Shown: in pieces, positions 25,855-34,620 of the stretch
How the letters are laid out: every line of letters begins with the position of its first letter
Position numbering within the stretch: the stretch's first letter is position 1
Source of the DNA: JBDGYW01 sp964518955
GTDB lineage: Bacteria; Gemmatimonadota; Gemmatimonadetes; Gemmatimonadales; GWC2-71-9
Reading direction: 5' to 3'
NCBI GenBank assembly: GCA_964518955.1
Contig: CAZFHS010000022.1
Span: 30,521 to 94,520 of the forward strand
Length of the DNA: 64,000 nucleotides
Notes under the pieces: model-generated
What the model was told of the DNA's origin: nothing
Seen by the model: the letters and a program-made list of their open reading frames with translations, nothing else
The model's database searches: none
Translations under genes and position numbers: made by a program

Positions 25855-27186
25855 CTACTCCGCCTGTTCCTTGTCGAGCAATCGGTACAGTTTCGGTTTC
25901 GAGATGCCGAGTATCTCGGCTGCTTTGGTCTTGTTGCCGTCGACCGCGATCAGCACGCGCTCTACGTGTGAATGCGTCAGTTCTGCCAGCGTCACAAAGC
26001 TCGCGGATGCGCCCTTGCGTTCACCGTGCAGACCGAGGTGCTCGGGCCGGATCACGTTTCCGGTGGCAAGCACCACGGCGCGCGTGAGGCAGTTCTCGAG
26101 TTCCCGAACGTTGCCGGGCCACTCGTGTTGCAGCAGAACGTGCTCTGCCTCTTCCGAAAGGGTGGGTTCCGGATGGTGCAGATCCCGGCTGGCCTTGCGA
26201 ATGAAGTGGCTAGCGAGCAATGGCAGATCTCCGAGCCGCTCCCGCAGCGGAGGGAGCACTATCTCGACCACTCGCAGACGGTAGTACAGGTCTTCCCGGA
26301 ACGAGCCGTTCTTCGCCATCTGCTCCAGATTTCGGTGCGTGGCTGCGATCACGCGCGCCTCGGTGCGCTCGAGGCGTTCGGCCCCCACCGGGTAGTACTC
26401 CGCGTCCTCTAGCACGCGCAGCAGCTTGCTCTGAAACTCAGGTGTGGTGTCACCGATTTCGTCGAGGAAGATGGTACCGCGGCCCGCCAGTGCGAATCGT
26501 CCCCGACGGTCGGCAACGGCGCCGGTGAACGCACCACGTACGTGACCGAACAGCTCCGACTCGAGCAGGCTCTCAGGCAGAGCTGAGCAGTTTACCGGAA
26601 TGAACGGTTGTTCGCTCTCCGCGGAGTTGTAGTGAATAGAACGGGCGACCAACTCTTTGCCTGTACCAGTTTCTCCGCGCACGAGCACCGTTACTCGGCT
26701 TGCCGCGAGCTGCCCCACCAGTTTGAACGTCTCAATCATCCGCGAGTCATGCCCCAGCAGGGAATCGACACGATACGTCTCGACTTCTTCTTCCACGGTT
26801 CGTTTGGCCAGATCGCGGGCGATACGATCCGCGCTTGCGCGCTCGAGAACAGCCATCAGTTCCGTCGTCTCCAGCGGCTTCACCAGGAAGTCGAACGCTC
26901 CCTCGCGCATGGCCCGCACCACGGTCGGCATGTCGTCGAATGCCGTCATGAGCACGACGTCTACAGATGGCGCATGTTCTTTGACTTTCTTGAGTAACTC
27001 GATTCCGTCGAGCCCCGGCATTCGAATGTCTGATAGGATCAAGTCGGGTGCGTATTCGCCGAGCTGAGCCAAAGCGGCCTCGGCGTCTTCCGCAGCACGT
27101 ACCTCGTAGCCCTCTTCGGCTAGCGTCTCGGAGAGCGACCACCTTACGGCAGCATCGTCATCGACCAGCAGCAGACGGAGGGAGAT
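25855..27186 (-). CDS. NtrC-type sigma-54 activator with non-canonical start codon (module B)
   Basis: Domains are a receiver (LLLVDDD, acceptor Asp in LSDIRMPGLDG), an AAA+ sigma-54 domain (GETGTGKE, GAFTGA, IFLDEIGD) and a Fis-type helix-turn-helix (GNKTKAAEILGISKPKLYRL). The first ATG, at 27072, would cut off half the receiver. Upstream the frame is open to a TGA at 27105-27107 in plus-strand reading terms beyond 27186, yet it has no ATG, GTG or TTG before the receiver. An ATC at 27184-27186, placed 4 bases after GGAGG, gives 443 residues, exactly the length of the paralogue at 27305-28636. I therefore take ATC as the start. A sequencing error for ATG is the main alternative. Function call is firm, start tentative. 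Confidence 0.9.
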   Translation of the reverse strand: MSLRLLLVDDDAAVRWSLSETLAEEGYEVRAAEDAEAALAQLGEYAPDLILSDIRMPGLDGIELLKKVKEHAPSVDVVLMTAFDDMPTVVRAMREGAFDFLVKPLETTELMAVLERASADRIARDLAKRTVEEEVETYRVDSLLGHDSRMIETFKLVGQLAASRVTVLVRGETGTGKELVARSIHYNSAESEQPFIPVNCSALPESLLESELFGHVRGAFTGAVADRRGRFALAGRGTIFLDEIGDTTPEFQSKLLRVLEDAEYYPVGAERLERTEARVIAATHRNLEQMAKNGSFREDLYYRLRVVEIVLPPLRERLGDLPLLASHFIRKASRDLHHPEPTLSEEAEHVLLQHEWPGNVRELENCLTRAVVLATGNVIRPEHLGLHGERKGASASFVTLAELTHSHVERVLIAVDGNKTKAAEILGISKPKLYRLLDKEQAE

Positions 27187-27232
27187 GGGCCCTCCCGGTT
27201 GAGGTCATCTTGGGCGCAATCAGGATCTGAAA

Positions 27233-27270
27233 TGCACCTCGGGTGCCGTTTCTCTGCAAAGATAGGGCCG
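27233..27270 (-). promoter_or_regulatory. Two tandem sigma-54-like promoters before the module B activator
   Basis: Both read on the minus strand with GG-N10-GC spacing. The first, CGGCACC-CGAG-GTGCA, has GG opposite 27246-27247 and GC opposite 27234-27235. The second, CGGCCC-TATCT-TTGCA, has GG opposite 27268-27269 and GC opposite 27256-27257. The nearer one would start near 27222, about 36 bases before the proposed start codon. No CGTTACG site was found behind them, so control by the same regulator is doubtful. Confidence 0.4.
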
Positions 27271-27304
27271 GGTTTGGGGAAGTGCGAATTGGGGGTAAAC
27301 GCCT

Positions 27305-28636
27305 CTATTGCTCAAAACCGTACTTCTCCATCAACCTGTTGAGCCTCGGCCTGGAAACACCGAGTATCTGAGCCGCGCGAGCCTTGTGCCCCCCTGTCGT
27401 GGCCAGCACACGCTCCACGTGCCCTCGCTCGAGGTCCTCCAGTGTAGGAAGGTGCGCTGGCGAATCGCTGTGCGTTGGTCCCAATGCCAGGTGCTCAGGC
27501 CGAATCACATCGCCAGTAGCGAGCACAACCGCGCGCGTGAGGCAGTTCTCGAGCTCACGCACGTTGCCGGGCCAGCGATGCTGCTGCAGAGCGTCGAGCG
27601 CTTCGCGTGAGATCACGGGCGCGGTGTGGTGCAGTGCTTCGCTCGCACGCCGCACCAGATGCTCGGCCAGTGTTGGTAGGTCTTCCATACGGTCACGAAG
27701 GGGCGGCACTACTATCTCCATAACTCTAAGCCTGTAGTACAGATCTTCTCGAAACGCGCCTTCCGCGATCTGCTCCTCGAGGTTCCGATGCGTTGCAGCG
27801 ATGACGCGTGCGTCGGTACGCTCGGGTCGTTCTCCACCCACGGGGTAGTATTCGTGATCTTCGAGCACGCGTAGGAGTTTGCTTTGAAACTCGGGAGATG
27901 TATCACCCACCTCGTCGAGGAAGATCGTGCCGCTACCCGCCAACGCGAACCGGCCGCGATGATCGGCGATCGCACCTGTGAACGCGCCCTTCACGTGTCC
28001 GAACAGTTCCGACTCGAGCAGCGTCGGCGCAAACGCCGTGCAGTTGACTGGAATGAACGGTTCCGTGGCGTCGGCCGAGTTGAAGTGAACAGCCCGAGCG
28101 ATTAGTTCCTTGCCGGTGCCGGTCTCGCCACGGATCAACACGTTCGCTCGGCTTGCTGCAAGCTGCCCCACCAGCTTGTAGATCTCTATGAGACGAGGGT
28201 CGTGGCCGACCAGTTCGTCGAGTCTATACTCGGATGCTTCTTCCTCCACCGCCCTGCGCGCTCGTTCTCGTGTGCGGCGGTCCTCGAACACACGCTTGAG
28301 TACACGCCTCAGGTCGTGCAGGTCGAGGGGCTTTACCAGGAAGTCGCACGCGCCCTCGCGCATCGCCGATACGACGGTGGGCATGTCATCGAAGGCGGTC
28401 ATGAGCAAAACGTCGACCGTGGGTGCGCGCTCGCGCAGCAGCTTCAAGAGGCTTAGCCCGTCGAGCCCAGGCATGCGCACGTCACTCAGCACTACGTCCG
28501 GTAGGCTCTCATCGATCAATGCGAGAGCACGTTCGGCATCTTCGGCAGTGCGCACGTCCGTCGCGTTGTCGGCCAGCGCCTCCGACAGGGAGTCGCGGAT
28601 TGTGGCATCGTCGTCGACAATCAGGATGCGCTTCAT
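27305..28636 (-). CDS. NtrC-type sigma-54 activator (module C)
   Basis: This 443-residue protein has a receiver (D8-D10, acceptor D52 in LSDVRMPGLDG), an AAA+ domain (GETGTGKE, GAFTGA, IFLDEVGD, FREDLYYRL) and a Fis-type helix-turn-helix (GGHKARAAQILGVSRPRLNRL). It lies downstream of the module C propeller pair, not beside the kinase. A hairpin between them suggests its own promoter in the 28637-28787 gap, which contains TTGTCAC but no promoter I can name. It is closely related to the activators at 13494 and 25855, and their DNA-reading helices are similar. This fits the shared CGTTACG sites. The kinase partner is presumably the one at 32776. Confidence 0.96.
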   Translation of the reverse strand: MKRILIVDDDATIRDSLSEALADNATDVRTAEDAERALALIDESLPDVVLSDVRMPGLDGLSLLKLLRERAPTVDVLLMTAFDDMPTVVSAMREGACDFLVKPLDLHDLRRVLKRVFEDRRTRERARRAVEEEASEYRLDELVGHDPRLIEIYKLVGQLAASRANVLIRGETGTGKELIARAVHFNSADATEPFIPVNCTAFAPTLLESELFGHVKGAFTGAIADHRGRFALAGSGTIFLDEVGDTSPEFQSKLLRVLEDHEYYPVGGERPERTDARVIAATHRNLEEQIAEGAFREDLYYRLRVMEIVVPPLRDRMEDLPTLAEHLVRRASEALHHTAPVISREALDALQQHRWPGNVRELENCLTRAVVLATGDVIRPEHLALGPTHSDSPAHLPTLEDLERGHVERVLATTGGHKARAAQILGVSRPRLNRLMEKYGFEQ

Positions 28637-28708
28637 GAATCAGGTGCCCCCAGTTTTGCGACGGTGACAAGGGACATATTCGTCATTCATACAATCTGTA
28701 CCTAACGA

Positions 28709-28742
28709 CATGGCCCGCCGGCTAAAGATGCGGAGGGCCATG
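28709..28742. terminator. Hairpin after the module C propeller pair
   Basis: CATGGCCC (28709-28716) pairs perfectly with GGGCCATG (28735-28742), and an inner CCG/CGG extends the stem. It lies between the propeller stop at 28788 and the activator start at 28636. No T-run follows, so it may only attenuate. Confidence 0.5.
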
Positions 28743-28787
28743 ACTTGATGCCAGAAGAGGAGTTGCCGCTTGTTCAGGCGTAGCTGC

Positions 28788-30701
28788 TCAGTTCTCCGTC
28801 TCATCAGGTGGTAGGAAGTTCTCCATCACCCAAACCTCAGCACCAGATTGGCGACGTACTAGAGCGATACGATTGCCATTTGGCTGGAAACGGATGCTTG
28901 GTCCATGGAGATCCTGCTCAGTAGCCCACCCCAGCTTCTCGGGCTCTCCACCCGCCACGGGAACGCGCCACAGTCCACGTAACGGATCGTTCTCAACCTG
29001 ACCTCTCTGGCCCCTCAGCCTGTAGTAGATGTACCTCCCGTTGGGCCCCCAAACGAGGTTCAAGGGCCACTCGGGTCCGCTCGTCTCGGTACGGAGCAGC
29101 GTGCGCGGTTCTCCACCCGCGATCGGCAGGACTTTGAGTTCCACTGTCGAATCACCAGTTTCCTTTGTATAGGCGATCCACTCGCGGTCCTGCGAGACTG
29201 CCGGCCTATAGACGTTGTATTCCGCCAGCACCCGTTCCGCGCCGGTCTGAACATTGCGAAGCGTGATCTTGCTGCGCTCGTTATCGATCCCGTCTTCTCC
29301 CCAATGAAGCCAGAATAGCAAGAGCTCATTCGCGCTTCTCGCCCAACTGCCCATAGGCGTTGCATCATCCTGCCAGACGACGAGCGGCTCTGCCTCACCA
29401 GTCAAAGCATCGATTCGGTAGAGGCCCTCGGCCTCATGATAGGCTTTTGCGGCTCGCGCGAGGAACGACTGACCATCGGGCGACCAGTCGAGTGACGAAG
29501 GTTGAAACACTGCGGGTTGAATCTCGCGGTGTTCTCCGCTCTCGGCCGAGCGTATTACCAGCACGGTTCCTTCAGTTCTTCCGTGTACCGGACTGCGTTT
29601 CGACAGGTATGCGAGGAAGCGACCGTCTGCAGACCATACGGCGTCGCTGTTGCTGCCAGTGAAGCGGTTGGTGACTGGAGCGGGCGAATCGAGAAGACGC
29701 CCGGTATGGAGATCGATGCTTGCGACGTGTACGTCGGAACTCGTCGAGTTCACGCCGTAGTAATACGATCCCTTAGCATCGAAGCCGAGCGGAAGTGCCC
29801 GCCACAACTCCGGCTTGACCATCAGAGGCTCCCCGACCGCCTCTCCGTCGCTGACCGGTAAAAGCCAGGCTCCCATGGTTCCGGATCGGTCGCTCGCGAA
29901 CAAGACGTGCTCTCCGTCCGGCGCCCAACCGAGCACACGATCGTCGGCGGGATGGTCGACGAGGACTCGCTCATTGCCAGTGATCACGTCCAACACGAAA
30001 ACATCTCGCTCTTCGTCTTCCTCGTTCGCCGGCCAATCGTAGATGACGAAGTGCCCGTCAGGAGAGATCGTGGCTTCCCAAACGTAGGTGGCCGGTTCAG
30101 GAAATGTCTTGAGGATCCTGAGGGAGCCATCGCTCACCGAAACGAGGCCCAGCTGCCGAGATTCGTCGTGCCGATCGATGTTGACCAGAAGAAAGCGTCC
30201 GTCATCCGACCATTCTTCCGGGTTCACGTCAGCTGACTCGTCGCGATACAGTAACTGGGAATCCCCTCCATTTACGTCGATGATGCGAAGCTCGGTTGAT
30301 CCCTTCCTAGACCAGCCGTACGCAATTCGCCGCCCGTCAGGAGAGAACGTGGACAACTCGGAATTCTGGGGACCATCACCGTCGATGCCGCCGTTGGTGA
30401 CACGGCGACTCTCCCCGGTGCGAAAATCGTGCACGGCTACGTCGTAGGTAGTGAAGTCCAAGTGTGACAGATACCGTCCGTCCGGGGACGGATCGCCCCA
30501 GAACTGACATACAGGCAGCTGCCAGATTCGGCGGACGACGATCTCTGATGAGTCCTCGGCGCCATCTCGCGAAACGACCGAAGCAGGCACGACGCCCGCT
30601 GCTGCGACCTGTTGACTGCTGCCATCAGCGGCACCAGCCCTCATATCACAACCCGCCAGTGCTACCACACCCACGATTAGCAGACTCGCAGTCGTTCTCA
30701 T
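28788..30701 (-). CDS. Lipoprotein TolB/PD40 beta-propeller, second of a pair (module C)
   Basis: This 637-residue protein has lipobox VALAGC (C18), then propeller blades (SPDGRRIAYGW, SPDGHFVIYDW, APDGEHVLFASDRSG, SPDGQSFLAR), ending EVWVMENFLPPDETEN. The start overlaps the upstream gene stop by 4 bases. Within the region it is most like its upstream neighbour and the module B lipoproteins (for example DRVLGWAPDGEHVLF). It is expected to be lipid-anchored at the envelope. No enzyme motif is evident. Confidence 0.9.
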   Translation of the reverse strand: MRTTASLLIVGVVALAGCDMRAGAADGSSQQVAAAGVVPASVVSRDGAEDSSEIVVRRIWQLPVCQFWGDPSPDGRYLSHLDFTTYDVAVHDFRTGESRRVTNGGIDGDGPQNSELSTFSPDGRRIAYGWSRKGSTELRIIDVNGGDSQLLYRDESADVNPEEWSDDGRFLLVNIDRHDESRQLGLVSVSDGSLRILKTFPEPATYVWEATISPDGHFVIYDWPANEEDEERDVFVLDVITGNERVLVDHPADDRVLGWAPDGEHVLFASDRSGTMGAWLLPVSDGEAVGEPLMVKPELWRALPLGFDAKGSYYYGVNSTSSDVHVASIDLHTGRLLDSPAPVTNRFTGSNSDAVWSADGRFLAYLSKRSPVHGRTEGTVLVIRSAESGEHREIQPAVFQPSSLDWSPDGQSFLARAAKAYHEAEGLYRIDALTGEAEPLVVWQDDATPMGSWARSANELLLFWLHWGEDGIDNERSKITLRNVQTGAERVLAEYNVYRPAVSQDREWIAYTKETGDSTVELKVLPIAGGEPRTLLRTETSGPEWPLNLVWGPNGRYIYYRLRGQRGQVENDPLRGLWRVPVAGGEPEKLGWATEQDLHGPSIRFQPNGNRIALVRRQSGAEVWVMENFLPPDETEN

Positions 30702-32593
30702 CGCGTCCTCCCGTCACTCTCGGCGCCTGATCCTCCCCGATCACTCCCCGGCAGGAAATCCTCCATCACCCAGACCTCGAACGCGTACCCCCCCGCTGTG
30801 AACGCGATCCTCTCACCGTCGGGATGAAAACGGATGCCTATCTGCTGCTCCATACCCTCCCATTGAAGCAACTCGGGATCGCCACCCTCGACCGGTATAC
30901 GCCACAGTTCCCGTTCGTCCCAAACCGTGTAAGCCAGGTACCGGCCGTCCGGCGTCCAGCTCATCACCCTCGGCTTGGCGGCGCCGGCTTCAAAGCGGTG
31001 CAGCTCTGCCCGTTCGCCACCCGAAACGGGGATCAGCAGGAGGGTCCCACCTTGGTCTGTATCCACTTGCCAAAGGACGACGGCCACACTCTGACGATCT
31101 GGCGACAAGACGACATTGCCCGGTGTCATCAACGCTGGTGCGAGAGCCTCGTATATCACTTCCTCGCGGCCGGCCTCCAGGTCATGCATGACGATCTGAG
31201 GCGATCCACCACTCGGACCTTCGTAATACTCTGCGCTGTAATAGATCGACTTCCCGTCTGCCGACCAGTCCGCCCAACGACCACTATACGTGTCGACGTT
31301 TATCAGCATCTCGGCAGCGTCCGTCTGCGCGTCAACCTCGTACAAGCCCCAGTTGTCCGCTTCTCCGCGCGCCTTGACGAGGAACGAACGGCTATCCGGC
31401 GACCACCGGTACCGACCCACTTCCCCGAGATCCGGCGTCAGTTCACGTGTCTCGCCGGTCTCCACAGAGCGGATCACTATTCGCGTGTTTCGTGGCGCAC
31501 CGGCTGTCGTCTGAGCGGCCTGCGAACGCCAGGCCAGGTAGCGTCCATCGGGTGACCAATTCGGGTCGCCGTTGCCACCCACGAAGCGTTGAGTAGCCGT
31601 TGTCGGAGATTCGATGAGCGCACCACTCTCAGGGTCGAGTTTTGCCACGTACACGTCCCAAGCGGATGTCGTGGCGAGGTAGAAGAACGAGCCGTCACGG
31701 GCGAAGCCTATTGGTGATGTCCGCCACATCTCGGGTTTCACCAGCGTCGGGTTACCATCTGGCTCGCCGCTGGTGATCGGCAGCAGCCAGGCCCCGACCG
31801 TTCCGGCCCGATCGGAACTGAACAACACGTGTTTGCCGTCGGGGGCCCAGCCCAGCAGGCCGTCGTCGGCGGTGTGTTCGATTAGAGGTATCTCGCGGCC
31901 GCCGTCGACCCGAATCGCGAATACGTCACGGGGGGTTTCTCGGTCAGGTCGCCAGTCGTACGCGATGTGTGTGCCATCCGGCGAAAAGCGCACTATGTTG
32001 GGCCCGCCATGCTCGAAAGTCCTGATTTCGTGAACCGCACCGTCCCGAGCCGAGACGAGTACGATTTGAGCTCCCCGCTCGTCCATTCCTGTGAACACGG
32101 CGAGAATGTGTTGGCCGTCGGGCGACCAGTCGTACGGCGCCAACCACGTCACCGATTCATCGCTGAACAGAAGTCGTGGCGAAGAGCCGTCCGTGCCTAC
32201 CGTCCACAGCTCGGCACCCCAGTTTTCGTTCATACAGGCGAATGCAACAATGCTTCCGTCAGGCGATACGCTCGAGTATTGCATCGAGCTTTTCGGTATA
32301 TCCGTGAGTCGGCGGGTGTCGCCGGTCCTGACATCACGTACCGACAAGAATCCACCTCCCGCATGCACCAGATGTCTCCCATCCGGGGAGACCGAACTGA
32401 AGGGGTTAGCATCGTACCAGATGCGCCGTACAACAATCGGCATTGAGTCCTGTGCCGTATCGCCGGAGCCGAACACGGACGGCACGACGCCAGCAGCCGC
32501 AACTTTTTCGCCCGGTCGCCCATTGTCTCCGGCCCGATCGCAGGCCGCCAACCAAACGATCGCCAGCAGGAGACCAACAACTACCCATCTCAT
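30698..32593 (-). CDS. Lipoprotein TolB/PD40 beta-propeller, first of a pair (module C)
   Basis: This 631-residue protein has a lipoprotein signal (AIVWLAAC, C18). Propeller blades follow (SPDGRHLVHAGGG, SPDGQHILAVF, SPDGTHIAYDW, APDGKHVLFSSDRAG), ending FEVWVMEDFLPGSDRG. A well-matched sigma-54 promoter lies about 58 bases before the ATG, and two CGTTACG sites lie further upstream. It is the first gene of the module C propeller pair. Localisation is inferred from the lipobox; function is unknown. Confidence 0.9.
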   Translation of the reverse strand: MRWVVVGLLLAIVWLAACDRAGDNGRPGEKVAAAGVVPSVFGSGDTAQDSMPIVVRRIWYDANPFSSVSPDGRHLVHAGGGFLSVRDVRTGDTRRLTDIPKSSMQYSSVSPDGSIVAFACMNENWGAELWTVGTDGSSPRLLFSDESVTWLAPYDWSPDGQHILAVFTGMDERGAQIVLVSARDGAVHEIRTFEHGGPNIVRFSPDGTHIAYDWRPDRETPRDVFAIRVDGGREIPLIEHTADDGLLGWAPDGKHVLFSSDRAGTVGAWLLPITSGEPDGNPTLVKPEMWRTSPIGFARDGSFFYLATTSAWDVYVAKLDPESGALIESPTTATQRFVGGNGDPNWSPDGRYLAWRSQAAQTTAGAPRNTRIVIRSVETGETRELTPDLGEVGRYRWSPDSRSFLVKARGEADNWGLYEVDAQTDAAEMLINVDTYSGRWADWSADGKSIYYSAEYYEGPSGGSPQIVMHDLEAGREEVIYEALAPALMTPGNVVLSPDRQSVAVVLWQVDTDQGGTLLLIPVSGGERAELHRFEAGAAKPRVMSWTPDGRYLAYTVWDERELWRIPVEGGDPELLQWEGMEQQIGIRFHPDGERIAFTAGGYAFEVWVMEDFLPGSDRGGSGAESDGRTR

Positions 32594-32650
32594 GGCATGT
32601 TCCTCTGTGGAGGTAGATCCGCGTAGGAAAGCCTTCGGAAGCCTGACTTC

Positions 32651-32667
32651 TGCGAGCCTCGTGCCAG
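32651..32667 (-). promoter_or_regulatory. Sigma-54 promoter for the module C propeller pair
   Basis: On the minus strand TGGCACG-AGGC-TCGCA has a perfect -24 half (TGGCACG), with GG opposite 32664-32665 and GC opposite 32652-32653, 10 bases between. The start would be near 32640, about 47 bases before the ATG at 32593. This is the best -24 match of the set. Confidence 0.7.
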
Positions 32668-32751
32668 TCGATGCATCATGCTCAACGCATTGATATGTAA
32701 GGAGTTAGAGGCGGCCGGCGAGCGTGTTGAATGCGCCGACGACGTCACGCA

Positions 32752-32781
32752 CCGTTACGTCGCGTGCCCAAAGCGTTACGC
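32752..32781 (-). promoter_or_regulatory. Candidate enhancer (UAS) sites, module C
   Basis: CCGTTACG (32752-32759) and GCGTTACGC (32773-32781) are direct repeats 21 bp apart, two helical turns. They lie about 112-141 bp upstream of the predicted start. The core CGTTACG is the same as in modules A and B. Confidence 0.58.
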
Positions 32782-34455
32782 GGACGGGACCTCGTTCTCT
32801 ACGGCACGTGGAAGGTTGACGATCATCGTGGTGCCCGTTCTAGGTGAGCTCTCGACATTGATCTCGCCACCGTGAGCACGAGCGATCTGTCTGGAAATGG
32901 CGAGGCCGAGCCCTGTGCCTTCAGGTCGAGTGGAGTAGAACGGCTCGAAGATCTTCTGGAGGTTCTCTGCAGCAATCCCTTTTCCCGAGTCGCGGATCGA
33001 GATCAAGACATCGCGGTTTGCGCTCTCCACCGTCACGCTCGCCGAACCTCCCTCTTCGAGCGCCTGCGCCGCGTTCAACAACAAGTTCAGGAAGAGTTGC
33101 TCGAGAGCAGCTGCGTCTCCCTTCACGGTGATCGGTTCATCGCCCACTGTCGAGTGCTCGAGTTGGGCTCCATGAGACTTGAATTCCGGCTCCGCGGTAT
33201 GGAGCGCGGCTTCCAACGGCTTTTTTAGGTCCAGCGGTTCGAGTGCGATATTTCCGCTTCGTGCGACTCGTAGCGCTCCGGTCACGGAACGGTCCACTCG
33301 TTCGATTTCTCCGAGAGCGCGTCCCAGCAGATCTCGGGCATCGGATTCTTCGGGGAGCTTCTCCTCGACCCGTTGCAGGTCGACGCGAACCGAGGTCAGG
33401 GGGTTGCGCACCTCATGGGCCAGAGATGCAGCGAACTCTCCGACAGCGGCAAGTGATTCGTGCAGAGACAACTCCCGCAGGGTATCCCTCAAGCTCTCCG
33501 TCATCGAGTTGAACGCGCGGGCAACTCGGCCAACCTCGTCGCCTGGACTGTCGTCGACCTTCTTGTCGAGGTCACCACGTGACACGGCCTCTGCCGCGGC
33601 GGCCAGCCGTACCAACGCGCGCGTGGTCCGACGCGTGAGGAGCGTTGCGAGCCCGAAACCTCCAACCGCAACGATGGCTAGAATCCAAAGGTTGCGTTTG
33701 GCTGCCTCTTCGAACGGTTCGGTGAAGGGGCTCACAGGGGCTGCGAGTACCAGTGCCATGGGTGGTTCCTGAAGCACGTGCTGCACGGTCAGCCACGGCT
33801 CGTTGCCCCACACGAACGACTCACTCGCGAAAAGAGCGGGGTCGATCGAAAGCGGAAGCAGCGATGCACCCGTAGCGGGATTGAACACGGCTAGAACCGA
33901 CCCGCTCACTCCTCCCCAACCAGCGCCGGCGGGAAGCAGGCTCCCCAAGACCACACGTGCGTTGAGATTGCCGAGCCGCGCTCCGGTTGCGTTGTCGAAG
34001 ATCCCCATACGGACCGAAAGTATGGGTTCGTTTGCGCTACCGCCCTGGCTACTGACCTCCTCGGCCGACGGGAGATTCCAGCGCGTTTCACTGGAGAGGT
34101 CAGACAATGCCGCTGACTGGATTGTGTTTCGGATGTCCGAGTGGAGGGCCAGGAGCTCCTGTTGTGCCCGGTTCTCTAGACCTGGCTGCTGAGCTGAACC
34201 GGCGTCGAGCGCTGCTTGAACGGCTGTGTTTTCAGTCAGAAGTAGCAGGCCCGAGCGTCGGCTCAGCCAACGCAGGCCGACCTCGTCCACGATCTGCCCG
34301 AGCGCGGTTTCCAACCGCGTGCGCAACAGTTCTTCTCCAGACCGCTGCGCGGTGCCGGTGAGCCAGAGTCCGAGCAGCGCCAGCGGCAGCGCCGCGCCCA
34401 CCAGCACGATGAGCATGAACTTGCTTCGGAGAGAAAGTGGATGTGGTGAGTTCAT
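32776..34455 (-). CDS. NtrB-like membrane sensor histidine kinase (module C)
   Basis: This 559-residue protein has membrane helix 1 (about 11-31), a periplasmic domain, and helix 2 (about 250-272, NLWILAIVAVGGFGLATLL). HAMP (SRGDLDKKVDDSPGDEVGR), HisKA (SLAHEVRNPLTSVRVD, H347) and HATPase_c (FLNLLLNAAQALEEGG, IRDSGKGIA, EGTGLGLAIS) follow. It is a close paralogue of the kinase at 24164. It heads the module C unit; its activator partner lies after the propellers at 27305. The enhancer sites for the propeller promoter overlap its 3' end. It is divergent from the kinase gene at 34621. Confidence 0.95.
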   Translation of the reverse strand: MNSPHPLSLRSKFMLIVLVGAALPLALLGLWLTGTAQRSGEELLRTRLETALGQIVDEVGLRWLSRRSGLLLLTENTAVQAALDAGSAQQPGLENRAQQELLALHSDIRNTIQSAALSDLSSETRWNLPSAEEVSSQGGSANEPILSVRMGIFDNATGARLGNLNARVVLGSLLPAGAGWGGVSGSVLAVFNPATGASLLPLSIDPALFASESFVWGNEPWLTVQHVLQEPPMALVLAAPVSPFTEPFEEAAKRNLWILAIVAVGGFGLATLLTRRTTRALVRLAAAAEAVSRGDLDKKVDDSPGDEVGRVARAFNSMTESLRDTLRELSLHESLAAVGEFAASLAHEVRNPLTSVRVDLQRVEEKLPEESDARDLLGRALGEIERVDRSVTGALRVARSGNIALEPLDLKKPLEAALHTAEPEFKSHGAQLEHSTVGDEPITVKGDAAALEQLFLNLLLNAAQALEEGGSASVTVESANRDVLISIRDSGKGIAAENLQKIFEPFYSTRPEGTGLGLAISRQIARAHGGEINVESSPRTGTTMIVNLPRAVENEVPSA

Positions 34456-34620
34456 GGCTACCCCGCTTCCGCAAAACTACGGTCTGAAGTCGCATGCGGC
34501 CAGCATGGTGGCTCCGTCAAGATTTCTCCACGCAATCTGGCTGAACTCATTACACCCCAGCTTCTAGCGCTCTCGTAAATTCAGCCCAATACTTACCGAA
34601 GCCCCGTCCAAAGGGGATTG

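Noticed and set aside
1837..32593. Calling the propellers TolB of the Tol-Pal system
   Set aside because: No tolA, tolQ, tolR or pal is nearby, the proteins are much longer than TolB and there are nine of them; only the blade type is shared.
34456..34620. A GG-N10-GC match on the minus strand near 34580
   Set aside because: Both halves deviate strongly from TGGCAC and TTGC; in GC-rich DNA such matches are expected by chance about every hundred or so bases.
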